Positions 50,901-62,200 of a stretch of 64,000 nt of DNA are shown here, piece by piece (positions within the stretch are counted from its first letter, which is position 1; every line of letters starts with the position of its first letter). The notes beneath the pieces were generated by a model. That model made no database searches. It was not told the origin of the DNA and saw nothing but the letters and a program-made list of their open reading frames with translations. The position numbers and the translations under genes were made by a program. The stretch is taken from NCBI GenBank assembly GCA_029783825.1, contig JAREIK010001468.1, positions 4,076,261-4,140,260 on the forward strand, read 5' to 3'. This DNA comes from Sapria himalayana (Eukaryota; Streptophyta; Magnoliopsida; Malpighiales; Rafflesiaceae).

Positions 50901-51308
50901 TGCACACACGCCATGGCTGTGGGTTCCTTGGATTGATCTTTGTGTTCCTCATTTTTTTATTTTTCCTCTTTTTTTCTTCCTTCCTTCCTGATCTTGCCTT
51001 TTGTCTTCCTCACAAAGCACTGTTTTTTATTGCAGTTTTGATTGTGTAAATTATAAGATTAACATTGTGCTGGAACAAAGGCCGATTAGAAAGGGCCGGT
51101 CAAAGATGCTTTTTTTTTTTTAATTTCCAAAAATTGAGATGATATCTCCACTGCGATGCTTTTGTTTTTGTGTACGTGGATCAATGGTGGTGAGTGCCGA
51201 GTGTCATGTGTGCGAGCCTTGTTGGCCTGTTCTTGGGGGTTGATTTGTAAATTCATGCCTAGGGAGGGAGGCATGTGACTAGCTCATGTCGATCGGTCAG
51301 GGGTGTCA
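50901..51308 (+). other. VIM 3' untranslated region and flank
   Basis: Pyrimidine-rich sequence follows the stop. No perfect AATAAA is seen close by, so the cleavage site cannot be placed. No further gene was found. Confidence 0.5.
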
Positions 51309-51326
51309 AGAGATATATGGAAAAGA

Positions 51327-51510
51327 TCCCTCTCATGAGGAGCTTAGCTGGTTTGGACTCTTGGCAATGTCTAGGAGGTCACGAGTTCAAGTCTTACCGA
51401 TTGGGGCCACTGGGGATATTTCTTACCTGCTCGGTTCTCCGTGGGCCCAAGGGGACGTAAGGGTCCAAATAAGTGGGCCCTTAAGCCCTTGGTTCTCAAA
51501 AAAAAAAAAA
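51327..51510 (+). mobile_element. tRNA-derived SINE with target-site duplication
   Basis: 184 bp with a pol III A-box-like stretch (GAGCTTAGCTGGTTTGGA, 51340-51357), a B-box-like CGAGTTCAAGTCTTACC (51382-51398), a GGGCCC-rich tail region and a terminal A run of about 14. Flanks are AGAGATATATGGAAAAGA (51309-51326) and the same with one extra ATAT (51511-51532). This is the structure of a plant SINE. Confidence 0.85.
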
Positions 51511-51609
51511 AGAGATATATATATGGAAAAGAGAAGAGAGCTGCTATCATACATAATTTCTTTTGAGATGAGCATGATGGATTAAGATGAGGATGGGTTT
51601 TTACCCGAC

Positions 51610-51710
51610 TGTGTGTGTGTGTGTGTGTGTGTGTCTGTGTGTGTGTGTGTGTGTGTGTGTCTGTGTGTGTGTGTGTGTGTGTCTATGTTTATATATAGAA
51701 ATCTAGATAT

Positions 51711-51758
<48 letters not shown>

Positions 51759-52020
51759 TTATATATTTATATGTTTATATAAATAAATAAATATAGATAC
51801 ATGTATAGATCTATTAACATAGACACACACATCAAAAAAAAATAGATATGTATATATAAACATAAATATGTATATATATATATATATAATTATATATAAA
51901 TATATGTAGCTATATTAACATATATAAAAATCTACATAAACACACACACACACATATTTATATACATACAGTTGTTTATATATAATTATATTAATATATA
52001 TCACTATATATATTTATTTA
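51610..52020. repeat. GT and TA microsatellite block
   Basis: GT runs (51610-51681) pass into TA runs (51715-51750), then mixed TATA/CACA sequence. Confidence 0.9.
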
Positions 52021-52674
52021 TCTCATATCAAATGATTTGTTGGATTTAAAATCCTACAATTATCAAATATGATTTGATAAATTTTGTGCAAAAAAAAAAT
52101 GGTTTCCAAATTAGAAAATCAGACTCTGTATATTAAACAGTGGTTTCCAAAATTTAAAGTAAAATTTATTTTTTTTTTAAGAATATGAGGGTCAGAATTG
52201 GATCGATATGTTTTAGTATATCAAAATTTAATTATTTTTGAATTTATTACATTTTTTAAATTTTTAAAAACAAAGTTCTTTTTTTTAATTACTTTGGTTT
52301 TGATATGCCAAAACATAAATCTTCTTAATTTTTTATTTTGAAATTCGCGTATCAAAATTTAAATTCGTGTCATTTTTTTTTTCGAAACGAAGTATTTATA
52401 TTATTATAATTTTTTCTTTATTCTTTTAATTACTAATATCACTTAATTTAAAACAATTTAGTCTCACTCATCTAAATTAATTTAACAACAAATAAAACAA
52501 AACTATATAAATGTATACCAAAATTAAATTAAAATTAATCCGACATGTCCATGATCAAATGCAAACCCAACAATATCTAATATTTCTAGAAATTCTACCC
52601 ATAATTTGAATATTTATTCTTTTTTATGTTTCATCTTTATGCCATCATACCATTGTTTTTCTTTTTTGTTTATA

Positions 52675-52870
52675 TATATATATATATTATATTCTATATT
52701 TTTGTTATTTTTTTGTTATTTTTTTGTTAATTTTTTGTTATTTTTTTTGTTATTTTTTTTGTTATTTTTTTTTGTTATTTATTTTATTTATTTTAGTTAT
52801 TTTAGTTATTTTAGTTATTTTATTTATTTTATGTATTTTATTTTAATTTTTTTTTTAATTATGATATTAT
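52675..52870. repeat. T-rich TTTTTTGTTA repeat
   Basis: Tandem units close to TTTTTTTGTTA pass into TTTAGTTA and TTTATTTA units. The same kind of sequence makes up the long tract in PEX3 intron 6. The Phe/Leu-rich open frame is an artefact. Confidence 0.8.
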
Positions 52871-53167
52871 TGGTTACCTACATCGGCTTATTAAAGTGGT
52901 GAATTTAAATTGTTGAATTTAAATTTATGAATTCTCATTATGATTCATGTTACGAGAAATTGTCTTTCATTCATATTTATCTTGAGAGACAAACGCACAT
53001 GACATGACCAACATGATCTCGATAGCAGAAGAACCCACATGGCGAGGGAAAGATAAACCCTGATTTGTCCCCAGACAGAGAATCTGTAACTAGGAATTGA
53101 GAGAGAATCCAAAGTTATTGAGCGACGCAAAGATGTTCCTTATTTCTTCCGTGCCTTTGTTCGCCGT

Positions 53168-53174
53168 TATAAAT
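53168..53174 (+). promoter_or_regulatory. Candidate TATA box of PEX3
   Basis: TATAAAT lies 111 nt before the PEX3 ATG. A start site about 30 nt downstream, near 53200, would give a leader of roughly 85 nt that includes both upstream ORFs. The position is inferred only from the motif and spacing. Confidence 0.45.
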
Positions 53175-53238
53175 TCCTCTGCTCTCTCGTAGCATAGCCT
53201 GGACACTCGTTTTTTTTCCGTGCGTCTCCAAACAATTA

Positions 53239-53265
53239 ATGGGTTTGGTCGGAGTTGAAGTTTAG
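53239..53265 (+). other. Upstream ORF 1 in PEX3 leader
   Basis: ATG GGT TTG GTC GGA GTT GAA GTT TAG encodes eight residues and ends 19 nt before the PEX3 ATG. Whether it is in the mRNA depends on the true transcription start. Confidence 0.4.
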
Positions 53266-53267
53266 AG

Positions 53268-53297
53268 ATGGATATCGCAGAAATATGTTTTCGCTAA
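53268..53297 (+). other. Upstream ORF 2 overlapping the PEX3 start
   Basis: Nine codons (MDIAEICFR) starting 2 nt after upstream ORF 1 stops. The stop at 53295-53297 lies beyond the PEX3 ATG, in another frame. Such an overlap usually lowers main-ORF initiation; no function is shown here. Confidence 0.4.
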
Positions 53298-53298
53298 G
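53285..53298 (+). CDS. PEX3: PEX3 exon 1, 14 nt of coding sequence
   Basis: ATG TTT TCG CTA AG precedes a GTTAGT donor. Joined to exon 2 it gives MFSLRGFWKQH, which resembles the start of plant PEX3 proteins. The phase fits exactly: AG plus G makes arginine. The alternative start inside the exon 2 reading (58038) lies upstream of a good TTATGCAG acceptor and is less like the family. Confidence 0.75.
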
Positions 53299-56200
53299 GT
53301 TAGTTGTGCTCCGGTTATCTTTTTCTTATGGGATTTGATCAATTTGCTTTCTTTTAGCCTTCTGGGGGTGTATGAGCTATTGTCTTCGTCTAGGTTAAGC
53401 CGCTCGCGTTGACTGGCAAACGATTAAGAAGCTCAAATTTTAATGGCGTTAATTAATAATGCAGTTCATCGGATAGTTTTATTAATGATCTCAACATATT
53501 CGTTAGCTTCTTTCAACATTGTTCTTGTTCACAATCACATGGGTTGTGATTTAATGTCTAATTTTAAAATAATGAGCAGTTTTAATTATTAGTGCATGTG
53601 GGGAAAATGACTCTTTATCATTCTTTATTTATTTATTTATTTATTTTTTTACGTTTTTTGTTGGTAAAATGAGGTACATTTGTAAAAAGCATGTTGAAGT
53701 TCATTCTTCAAGATGATTATTATTTTGTTTGAGAACTCTTTTGTTTCCTTTAATTTTCTTGTTCGCATTTCTCTGTAATTTTTCTTTAAATTGTGAAGAA
53801 TTTGATGTGTGAATGTGTTATTTGTATGATTTTTTAAGTAATTATCAACACCAACTAAGTTAATTTTTTAAATTTCTTCTATTATCTTGATTTGATTAGG
53901 CTATATCTCTTATTTTTTAAGTTTTAAAAACTTTCTTTTCTAAAATTCACTTCCATTTTAAACGGAAAATATTGATTCTCATATACCTGAGTTAAGTCAA
54001 AGATTATTATTCAAATATTGATTTAAAACTTCAAGAGCTGAAAGATTACAACAAGATCTAAAGAATATTTGTGTTTGAAATCATCTTGTGATCTAGATCT
54101 GTTGAAATAACTAATGTCTTTTTCAAATATATATATTACTTACTTATGATCTATCTCGATCCTCTTATTTGAATGGAAAAATTATGACTTCTGGAGTGTT
54201 AAGGTGAAAATTCTCTTTATGTCATAAGATGTGTGGAATCTGATCAAAGATGGGTTCACAAAAGCCTCAGGTATCATTATTCTAGAAGAAGCTAGAGAAT
54301 TTTTATTCAAAGAGCAAAAAAATTTGATATTAAGAGACCTTCATGTTCATCTGTAAATAGGTGAGCAACATTATTTTTTCTAGGATAACAGGGTTTAACA
54401 CATCAAAGGAGATTTGTGATTTATTCTAGAAAGAACACGAAGGAGACAAGAGAGTTAGAGTAGTCAAGCTCTAATCTCTCAAAAGATACTTTGAGAACCT
54501 AAGAATGAAATAAGTTGAGCCACTCAACTCGTTCTTATCAAATATATTGATATATAAAATCAATTGAAACTTCATGGAGAAGAGGAAGACATTGCATAGA
54601 AGAGGATGGTGGAAAAATTATTTATCAATTTCATTGATAAATATGATTCATTATTTGTTATTATTGAAGAGACAATTTTTTGTACAACTAAGCGTCCAAG
54701 TATTTATGAGTATAATGAAGTCATTTGAGCAAAAATTATAAAGATATGAAGATGCTTCACTTGAAGTTGTCTTTCAGTCAAAGGTAAACATAAACCTACT
54801 ATTACTAAAACTTGTGAGAGCTACTAGAGAATGTAAAAGCTCAAATTAAGGAAGACTAAGAGGTAGAGTTAAAAGTAATGCCTTTGAAAATACTCTAAAT
54901 ATTGAGGGATGTTCTTTTTATTCCTGTAATTAATGTAAAAAGATAGCCACTTAGAGAAAGATTGCTGGCATGAAGAAAAATCTTAGCATTTTCATTATAA
55001 AAAGTTTGGGCATGTATTAAAAGATCGTAGACTCAAAAGTCTTCATCAAACAAGCTATGCTAAAGAGAAATTCTGAGAAAAATTTAATTTCATCTCAAAC
55101 TCATCTAATAAATAATTAATCAACATATGATTTTTGGATAGTGGTTGTTCAAATCATATGTCTGAAAATAAGATTTTATTTGTGAATTTACAATCATATA
55201 TAAATTTATAATTTAAGTCGAGAAATTGTAATTAAATTTTGTAAATAAAAAGGGGAAAGTTAAAATAACTACTCAAAATGAAAATATAATTATTGAAGAT
55301 GCACTCTTAGTCCTTGTTTTGGATCAAAATTGGCAATGTGTGGGACAATTGATCTAGAAATGCTACAATCTTATTTTTAAAGCAACTTAAGTGTCATATT
55401 TGATAAAAATTTCCAATATGTTCTATGAAAGATTGGAATGACTCAAAATAGAAATTTTTTTCTTAATATTACTTATGGTTTTGACATTGCACTAGAGATG
55501 CAAGCATCACTACTCTTTAACATTTGGCAAAAGAGATTGAGATATTTGAATTGGAGGAGCTTATAGATCTCTACCCAAAACATCATGGTAAGTGGATTGG
55601 CATCTAAAATTAAAATGCTTTATAATTATTTGTGATAAGTGTGCTTTGAAGAAATAGTCCAAGAAGTTCTTTCCCAATGATATTGCATGGATATCTTCAA
55701 AACTACTTGACTTGGTTCATGTAAATATTTGTGGACCAATGTTAACTTTGTCATTTGCAAGCATCAAATACTTTATGTTGCTTATAGATGATCACACTAG
55801 GTTAATGTGCATATATTTTTTAAAATTAAAATCTAAAATTTTTTTATTTTTTATAAAATTTCAGAATATTATTAAAAAATCATTATGACAAGGGAATTGA
55901 ATTCCTCTCTAAAGAATTTATTATTGTAACATTAAGGGCATAAACAAATAATTGATTATCTTGCATACACCACAAAAGAATAATATAGCTGAGAGAAGAA
56001 ATAAAACTATGATAGAAATGACAAGAACAATATTGAGTGAAAAATTTGCCTAAATAATTTTTGGGTAGAAATAGGCAACACTGTTGTAAGTTTACTCAAC
56101 AAATATTTTATCTGTCTTAAATTGTGTCATTGAGTCACTCTTATTCAAGTTTGGACTGGTGGAAAATTATCACTGCATCACTTAAAAGTATTTAGTAACC

Positions 56201-59200
56201 TCTACTACTCTCAAGTAATCAAATAGAATAAAAGATTAGATTCTATAAGGTAAAAATGCATCCTAATAGGATACAGTCTGAACTCAAAAGGTTACAAATT
56301 ATATATTTTAGATGACAATATATTTCAAATCAATAGAAATGTACTGTTTAATGAATGTACCAATGAGAATCTAAAGAATCAAAGCTCAAAATCTTTATTG
56401 TGTTGAATGGAATATATCAAATTGAAAATACGCTAGAAGAAACTAACTCAGAGCTTGATAAATATTATAAGTTAGTAACTGAAATATCTGAGTTTGGTTC
56501 CACATTTTCTCTTTTCCAAAAGTTCTCTTCTTTATTTTATCTTTTATACTAGTTAAGTGTAAATTATTAGAAGGTATCTATGAATGATGTATTTTTTTTT
56601 ATTGTGGTGAAGCCTCAAAACTATATGGAGATCGTACAACATCATGATTGGATATTAGTTATGAAAAGAGAAATTGATTCCATAATTAAAAATAAGACCT
56701 CAACTTTAATGAAACTATCAAAAACAAAAATGTCATTAGTGTCAAGTAGTTGTTTAAGTTGAATAGTCTGTTCAATAATAGTTAATTATTCTTTAAAATA
56801 AGATTAGTTGCTAAATGGTGCCCCCAACAAATTGGGTTAGATTATTCAAAAACACTTCTACCAGTTGTGTGGAATCTATGTGAATCAATCTCCTTGCTTT
56901 ATAATAAAAGGTTTGGAATCATGTGTATACAAGTTAAATAAAGCTCTGTATGGGCTTAAACAAGTACCTTGAGTTTGGTATATATCTTTTGAATCATGAA
57001 TTTATCAGAACCATGAGTGAATTAATATTATATTGATCGAAGAATATTACTTTTACTATTTTAATTATGACTTTATATGTGAGTGATATTATTTTTTCAA
57101 GTAATAATAAAAACTTTAGTGAAACTATCAAAATACAAATAGTGTATTTATCACTCAAATTAGATACAAATAGTGTATGAATACTTGTAAATTTGTATTT
57201 ATCCTGTTAATAACTAATTAGAAACTCAAGATCATAGGTGATAAAATAGTTAATGAGAGCCTACACAGAAGCCTAATTTGAAGTATTTTGTATACCTCAG
57301 CAACTAGATCAGACATGTGTATTCTCTAAATATTTTATCTTGATTCGTGAATGATGTATTCTTCAACTCATTGTCATATTGGGGCCGTTAGATGTATTTT
57401 AAGATATCTTAAAGGAATCATGTATTTTAATTTAAAATATTTTAAAAATTATGAAATAAAATTATTTGATCACTATAATAGTGATCAAAAAGAAGGTCTG
57501 GATGATTACAAAAGCACACTCTAGATATATCATTTATCTGGTACTACAATAGTTTCATAGGCCTCAAAGGAATAATCTACTGTAACACTATCTACAGCTG
57601 AAGCAAAATATATTTCTACTTCACTCGTCACTTACAAACAACCTAGTTGAGAAGACTGCTTGATGATTTGAATAATAAAGATATGAAAATCACAATCATC
57701 TCTTGTGACAATAAGTCCCCCATTGCAATAATAAAGGATGCAGTTCTTCACAACTTGATCAAATACATTGCCTCAGAGTATCATTTTATGAAGGAAGTAG
57801 TTGAAAATCTAGAAGTTGCATTAGTTTATTATAACACTAAAGCTCAAACTATTGATATTTTGACAAAGTCATAGCCAAATAAGAAGCATTAATATTTTTG
57901 TGACTTGCTTGGACTCAAAATTGTTTAAAATCATGGGGTAGTGTTAAAATTAGGGGAAAAATTTAGATATTGATGTGTTCATGTGTTATTTGTATGATTT
58001 TTAAGTAATCATCAACATCTACGCTTGTGATTTATTCTTGAGATTGCTCTTGTTATGCAGGGGCTTCTGGAAGCAGCACAGAAAGAAGGTCTTCATTACG
58101 GTGGGTGTTTTGGGAAGTGGATATCTTCTATATGAGCTGTATAATGCACACAAGCACAGCCTTGAAGATTTAGAGAAGAAGCTTGCAGATGAAGAGAAAA
58201 ATGAAGATCTCATTAAAACTCAGTTAAGTGAGCCTTACTTGCTAACTATTTTATGTAAAATACAAAGTGGGTGACGCTTACAAGGTGAAAATTATTATTG
58301 TGAATTTCTCTAATTTTGTTTATGATCATGTGTGCGCTTGCTGAACTTTTGTTAGAACACAAGCTCAGTTTGAGAACATTCAAAGAATATCAGAAACGAT
58401 AACATTGCCTCATGAAATGCACTATTTGAGCACTAGAATATCAGAAGAATTGAACCTATGGGAATTGACTGATAAATTAATGAAGGGGAAGGATCTTCAA
58501 GATGCCATTACCTTCTCAGAGAAACTTGCTCTGTGGGAAAGACTTAAAATTTTAGGTATGCGTCTGTTAACCCCCTCCCTTTTGTTTAGGCTGTGTTATC
58601 TACAGTGTGAATGTGGTTTGTGCAGGTTTCACAAAAATGTTGGTGGCTTTATGGGCAGTGATACTCCTAAGCTTGTATATCAAAGTTCAAGTTAATATTC
58701 TTGGAAGGCATTTATATCTTGATACTGCGCGCAATCTTGGGAGCTCTTTCTTACTTGTAAGATAACAATCCATATTTGTAATCTCTAAATGTGGTATGTG
58801 CTTCATTTGAATTGTGTTTCATCTCTTTTTTTTCCTTGGGGTAGATAAAGTTATTAAATTAATTGTGGCTAGGTTTTCCCAGATAGGTGATTCCAAGATA
58901 AGTTTATGTATGTGTGATTGCACAAATATCTATATGTTTGATCTCATTAAAATTTTGAAATTAAAAGTATTTAGCCGAGATTAGTATTGAGATGAGTGAT
59001 CACCTGGGAAGTTATAATGTTGCATGCATGTATTGGAAATAATGAGTTGGTGTGATGACAAGTGTCTTTCTTCAATAATGATAGATCTCAAGTTTGAGAC
59101 TTATTAGATAATTTTTTAATTTTTGAAGGTAAGACTGTGATGGTATCAGCCTCTCACAGATCACATGCTAAGCGCGAGCCTTCTGTGTTGGCTACGACCT

Positions 59201-62200
59201 CCAACCTTCAATTCTACTCCTCATTATCGAACCTATTTTTTTTTTTTGGGTAGGCAAAGTTATTAGATCAATTGAGGCTAGATTTTCCCAGATAAGTGAT
59301 TCAAGGATAAATTTATGTGTGATTACACAAATATAATATATTTGATCTCATTAAAATTATAAAATTAAAAGTATTTGGCCTAGTTTAGTATCGAGATGAG
59401 TGATTACATAGGAAGTTATCGTGTTGCATGCATGTATTGGAGGTCATGTGTTGGTGCGATGACAAGTATCCTTGTTCAATGATGATATGTCTCAAGTTCG
59501 AGACTCATTAGACACAATTTTTCTGATTTTTGAAGGTAGGACTATGATGATATTAGCCTCTCCCAGACCACATGCTAAGCTTGAGCCACTTGTGTAGGCT
59601 ATGACCTCCAACCTTCATTTCTACTCCTCATGATCTAACCTATTTTCTTCGGGTTAGACAAAGTTATTAGATCAATTGAGACTAGATTTTCCTAGATAAG
59701 TGATTCCAGGATACATTTATGTGCGATTACACAAATGTAATATGTTTGATCTTGTTAAAATTATGAAATTAAAAGTATTTGGTCAAGATTAGTATTGAGT
59801 TAAGTGATTACATGAACAGTTATAATGTTGTATTCATGTATTGGAGGTCATGTGTTGGTGCTATGACAAGTAATCTTGTTCAAGGACTATAGGTCTCGAG
59901 TTCGAGACTCATCAGACATAGTCTTTCTAATTTTTGAAGGTAAGACTATGATGATATTAGCTTCTCCCAGACCACATGTAAGTGCGAGCCTTCTGTGTTG
60001 GCTACGATCTCCAACCCTCATATCTACTCCTCATGATCTAACCTAATTTTCTTTGGATAGGCAAAGTTATTAGATCAATTGAGGCTAGATTTTCCCAAAT
60101 AAGTGATTCCAGGATAAATTTATCTGCGATTAAACAAATACAATATGTTTGATCTCTAGTGATTCCAGGATAAATTATAAAAATAAAAGTATTTGGCTGA
60201 GATTAGTATCGAGATGAGTGATTACCTGAAAAGTTTTCGTGTTACATGCATGCATTGGAGGTCATGTGTTGGTGTGATGACAAGTGCCCTTGTTCTAGGA
60301 CTATAAGTCTCAAGTTCGAGACTCATCTGACATAGTCTTTCTGATTTTTGAAGGTAAGACTGTGAAAAGGTTAAGTCTTGTGTACTGGTTACGATCTCCA
60401 ACCTCCATTTCTACTCCGCATGATCTAACCTATTTGCTGGTTTGCGTTCTTCATTTCTTAAAAAAAAATATCTGAACTTTCTTATGATTTTTGCAACGTT
60501 AGGGTTGTTGTTTGTTTCTATAATGGATGTTCTTTATATCTATATGAGCTATTTAATGCTTTCCTGAACTTTGGATTTATGGTGTTTTTTTTTTTAAAAA
60601 AATCCTCAAGTTATTCCTATTCACTTCTTTTCACAGGAAGATGCTGATCTCCTTCACAGAGTAGATCAGCAAAATTTTTTAGCAAGTACTGACTATTTTA
60701 CTAGCTCTGGGATACGGTCATTGATCATCAATGTCAAGGCAGCGGTAGAGCAGGTTTTGCAGGGGTACGTCCCTTTATTATCCAATAAATTAGCTTATTA
60801 TGATGCCCTAACGGTTCATTGGCGTGGTTTTGATTTGGGGTTGCCAATGTTCCTATCCATATTGTATTTTTTTGTTACCAGGTGGGACCCATGGCCAATT
60901 GGGCCGTGGGCTAACCACGAGGGTCCTGGGAAAAAGGTATGGAAGCCTTGTCCCGGCCATAGAGTGTAGCTGGTGGGATTTGAACTCGCAATCCAGAGGT
61001 TGCGAGTTACGTATCTGACCAACTCAACCACCATGCGGCTGGTAGTTAAACCCAAAACATGATTAATTATTGTTCGGTCACAATAATTTATGATTATATA
61101 TATATATATACATTTGTATTTATTTTATTTATTTTTAATTAGTGGGATAGTACATATCATATAATATATGGCGTGTGACTGTGAAAAGGTTGGAAGAAGT
61201 TAAATTATCCAAAATAAATTAAAATGATATTTCATCGGGAATTGTAAAAAATTAAAATTATTGTTTATATGATAAAATATTTGTCTAGTTCTATTATATC
61301 CTCCTCCAAGATATCCCATTTTTTGCTTTTTTAACAAATTGTTTATTATTTTTATCCTAAATTTTACTATTAAATTAATTATGCGACATGCATTAATAAT
61401 GCAAAAAATGAGTCATTAATATTTAATCCCACAATCTATAGCTCTCATGTTTAATGGTGCATTATCTAATATAATAAAAATTATTTAATTGCTGAAATTG
61501 TATTTTTTGTTGAATTATTAATTAATTACTAATTCTATTATTAAAAATTATTTACTACTCCAAATATCAGAAGTCGAGACGTTTATATTTTATCATAGAA
61601 TTTAATTGAGCTAATATTAATTTTTTATGTTTTTCATATTGAGAATAAAAATAATTTCTTTGTGTAAATCTTACAATAAGAAAACTTCTTAAATTTTAAA
61701 GGTTAATTAATTATTAAAATTTAATTGATATGGTGATTTATAGTAATTATGATAAATAAATAATCATTTAAATATATAAGAAACATGCTGTATGGTTAAT
61801 ATTTGATGGTAAATAATTATAAAAATTCCATGCAGGAAACAATTATCTGAGCTATTCGATGCAGCGAGGCTTCGCGGGACAGTTGTGGATGTATTGGATG
61901 GGCTATTGGTGACCGAAAGTCTCGGCCCGTGGCCGTGGGCGGGCTACCTCATGAATAAAGATGTGAGGCTGAGATCTCATCAGCCTTCCGTAGACCCGAC
62001 CACCGGCGAATCTCAACCACTTGTTGTCGGCGCTTCAAAATTTGACCAGCTTATGGAAGAAGCCCGGGTCGTGCTCTCGAGGTACGAGTTTTAATATTAT
62101 CGTGTGATATATTGATTAAATTGAAATAATTAGAAAATATTTAAATATTACATCTGTAAAAAATAAAACTAGACTCTTATATCTTATATATATTTTTTAG

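Larger units (their letters stand above)
53299..58060 (+). other. PEX3 intron 1, 4.8 kb
   Basis: Its first ~480 bp is ordinary T-rich intron sequence. From about 53774 to 58017 it is a decayed Copia element in the same orientation as the gene. Only 43 bp of non-element sequence remain before the exon 2 acceptor. Confidence 0.8.

Noticed and set aside
58038..58060. PEX3 start at the ATG of 58038 (MRLLLLCRGFW...)
   Set aside because: A good acceptor (TTATGCAG) lies between it and the conserved part, and the 53285 micro-exon gives a more family-like start with exact phase.
60972..61033. Possible tRNA gene on the - strand
   Set aside because: A- and B-box-like words are present but no cloverleaf with matching acceptor arm is seen, and a SINE-like 3' region with an A run follows.
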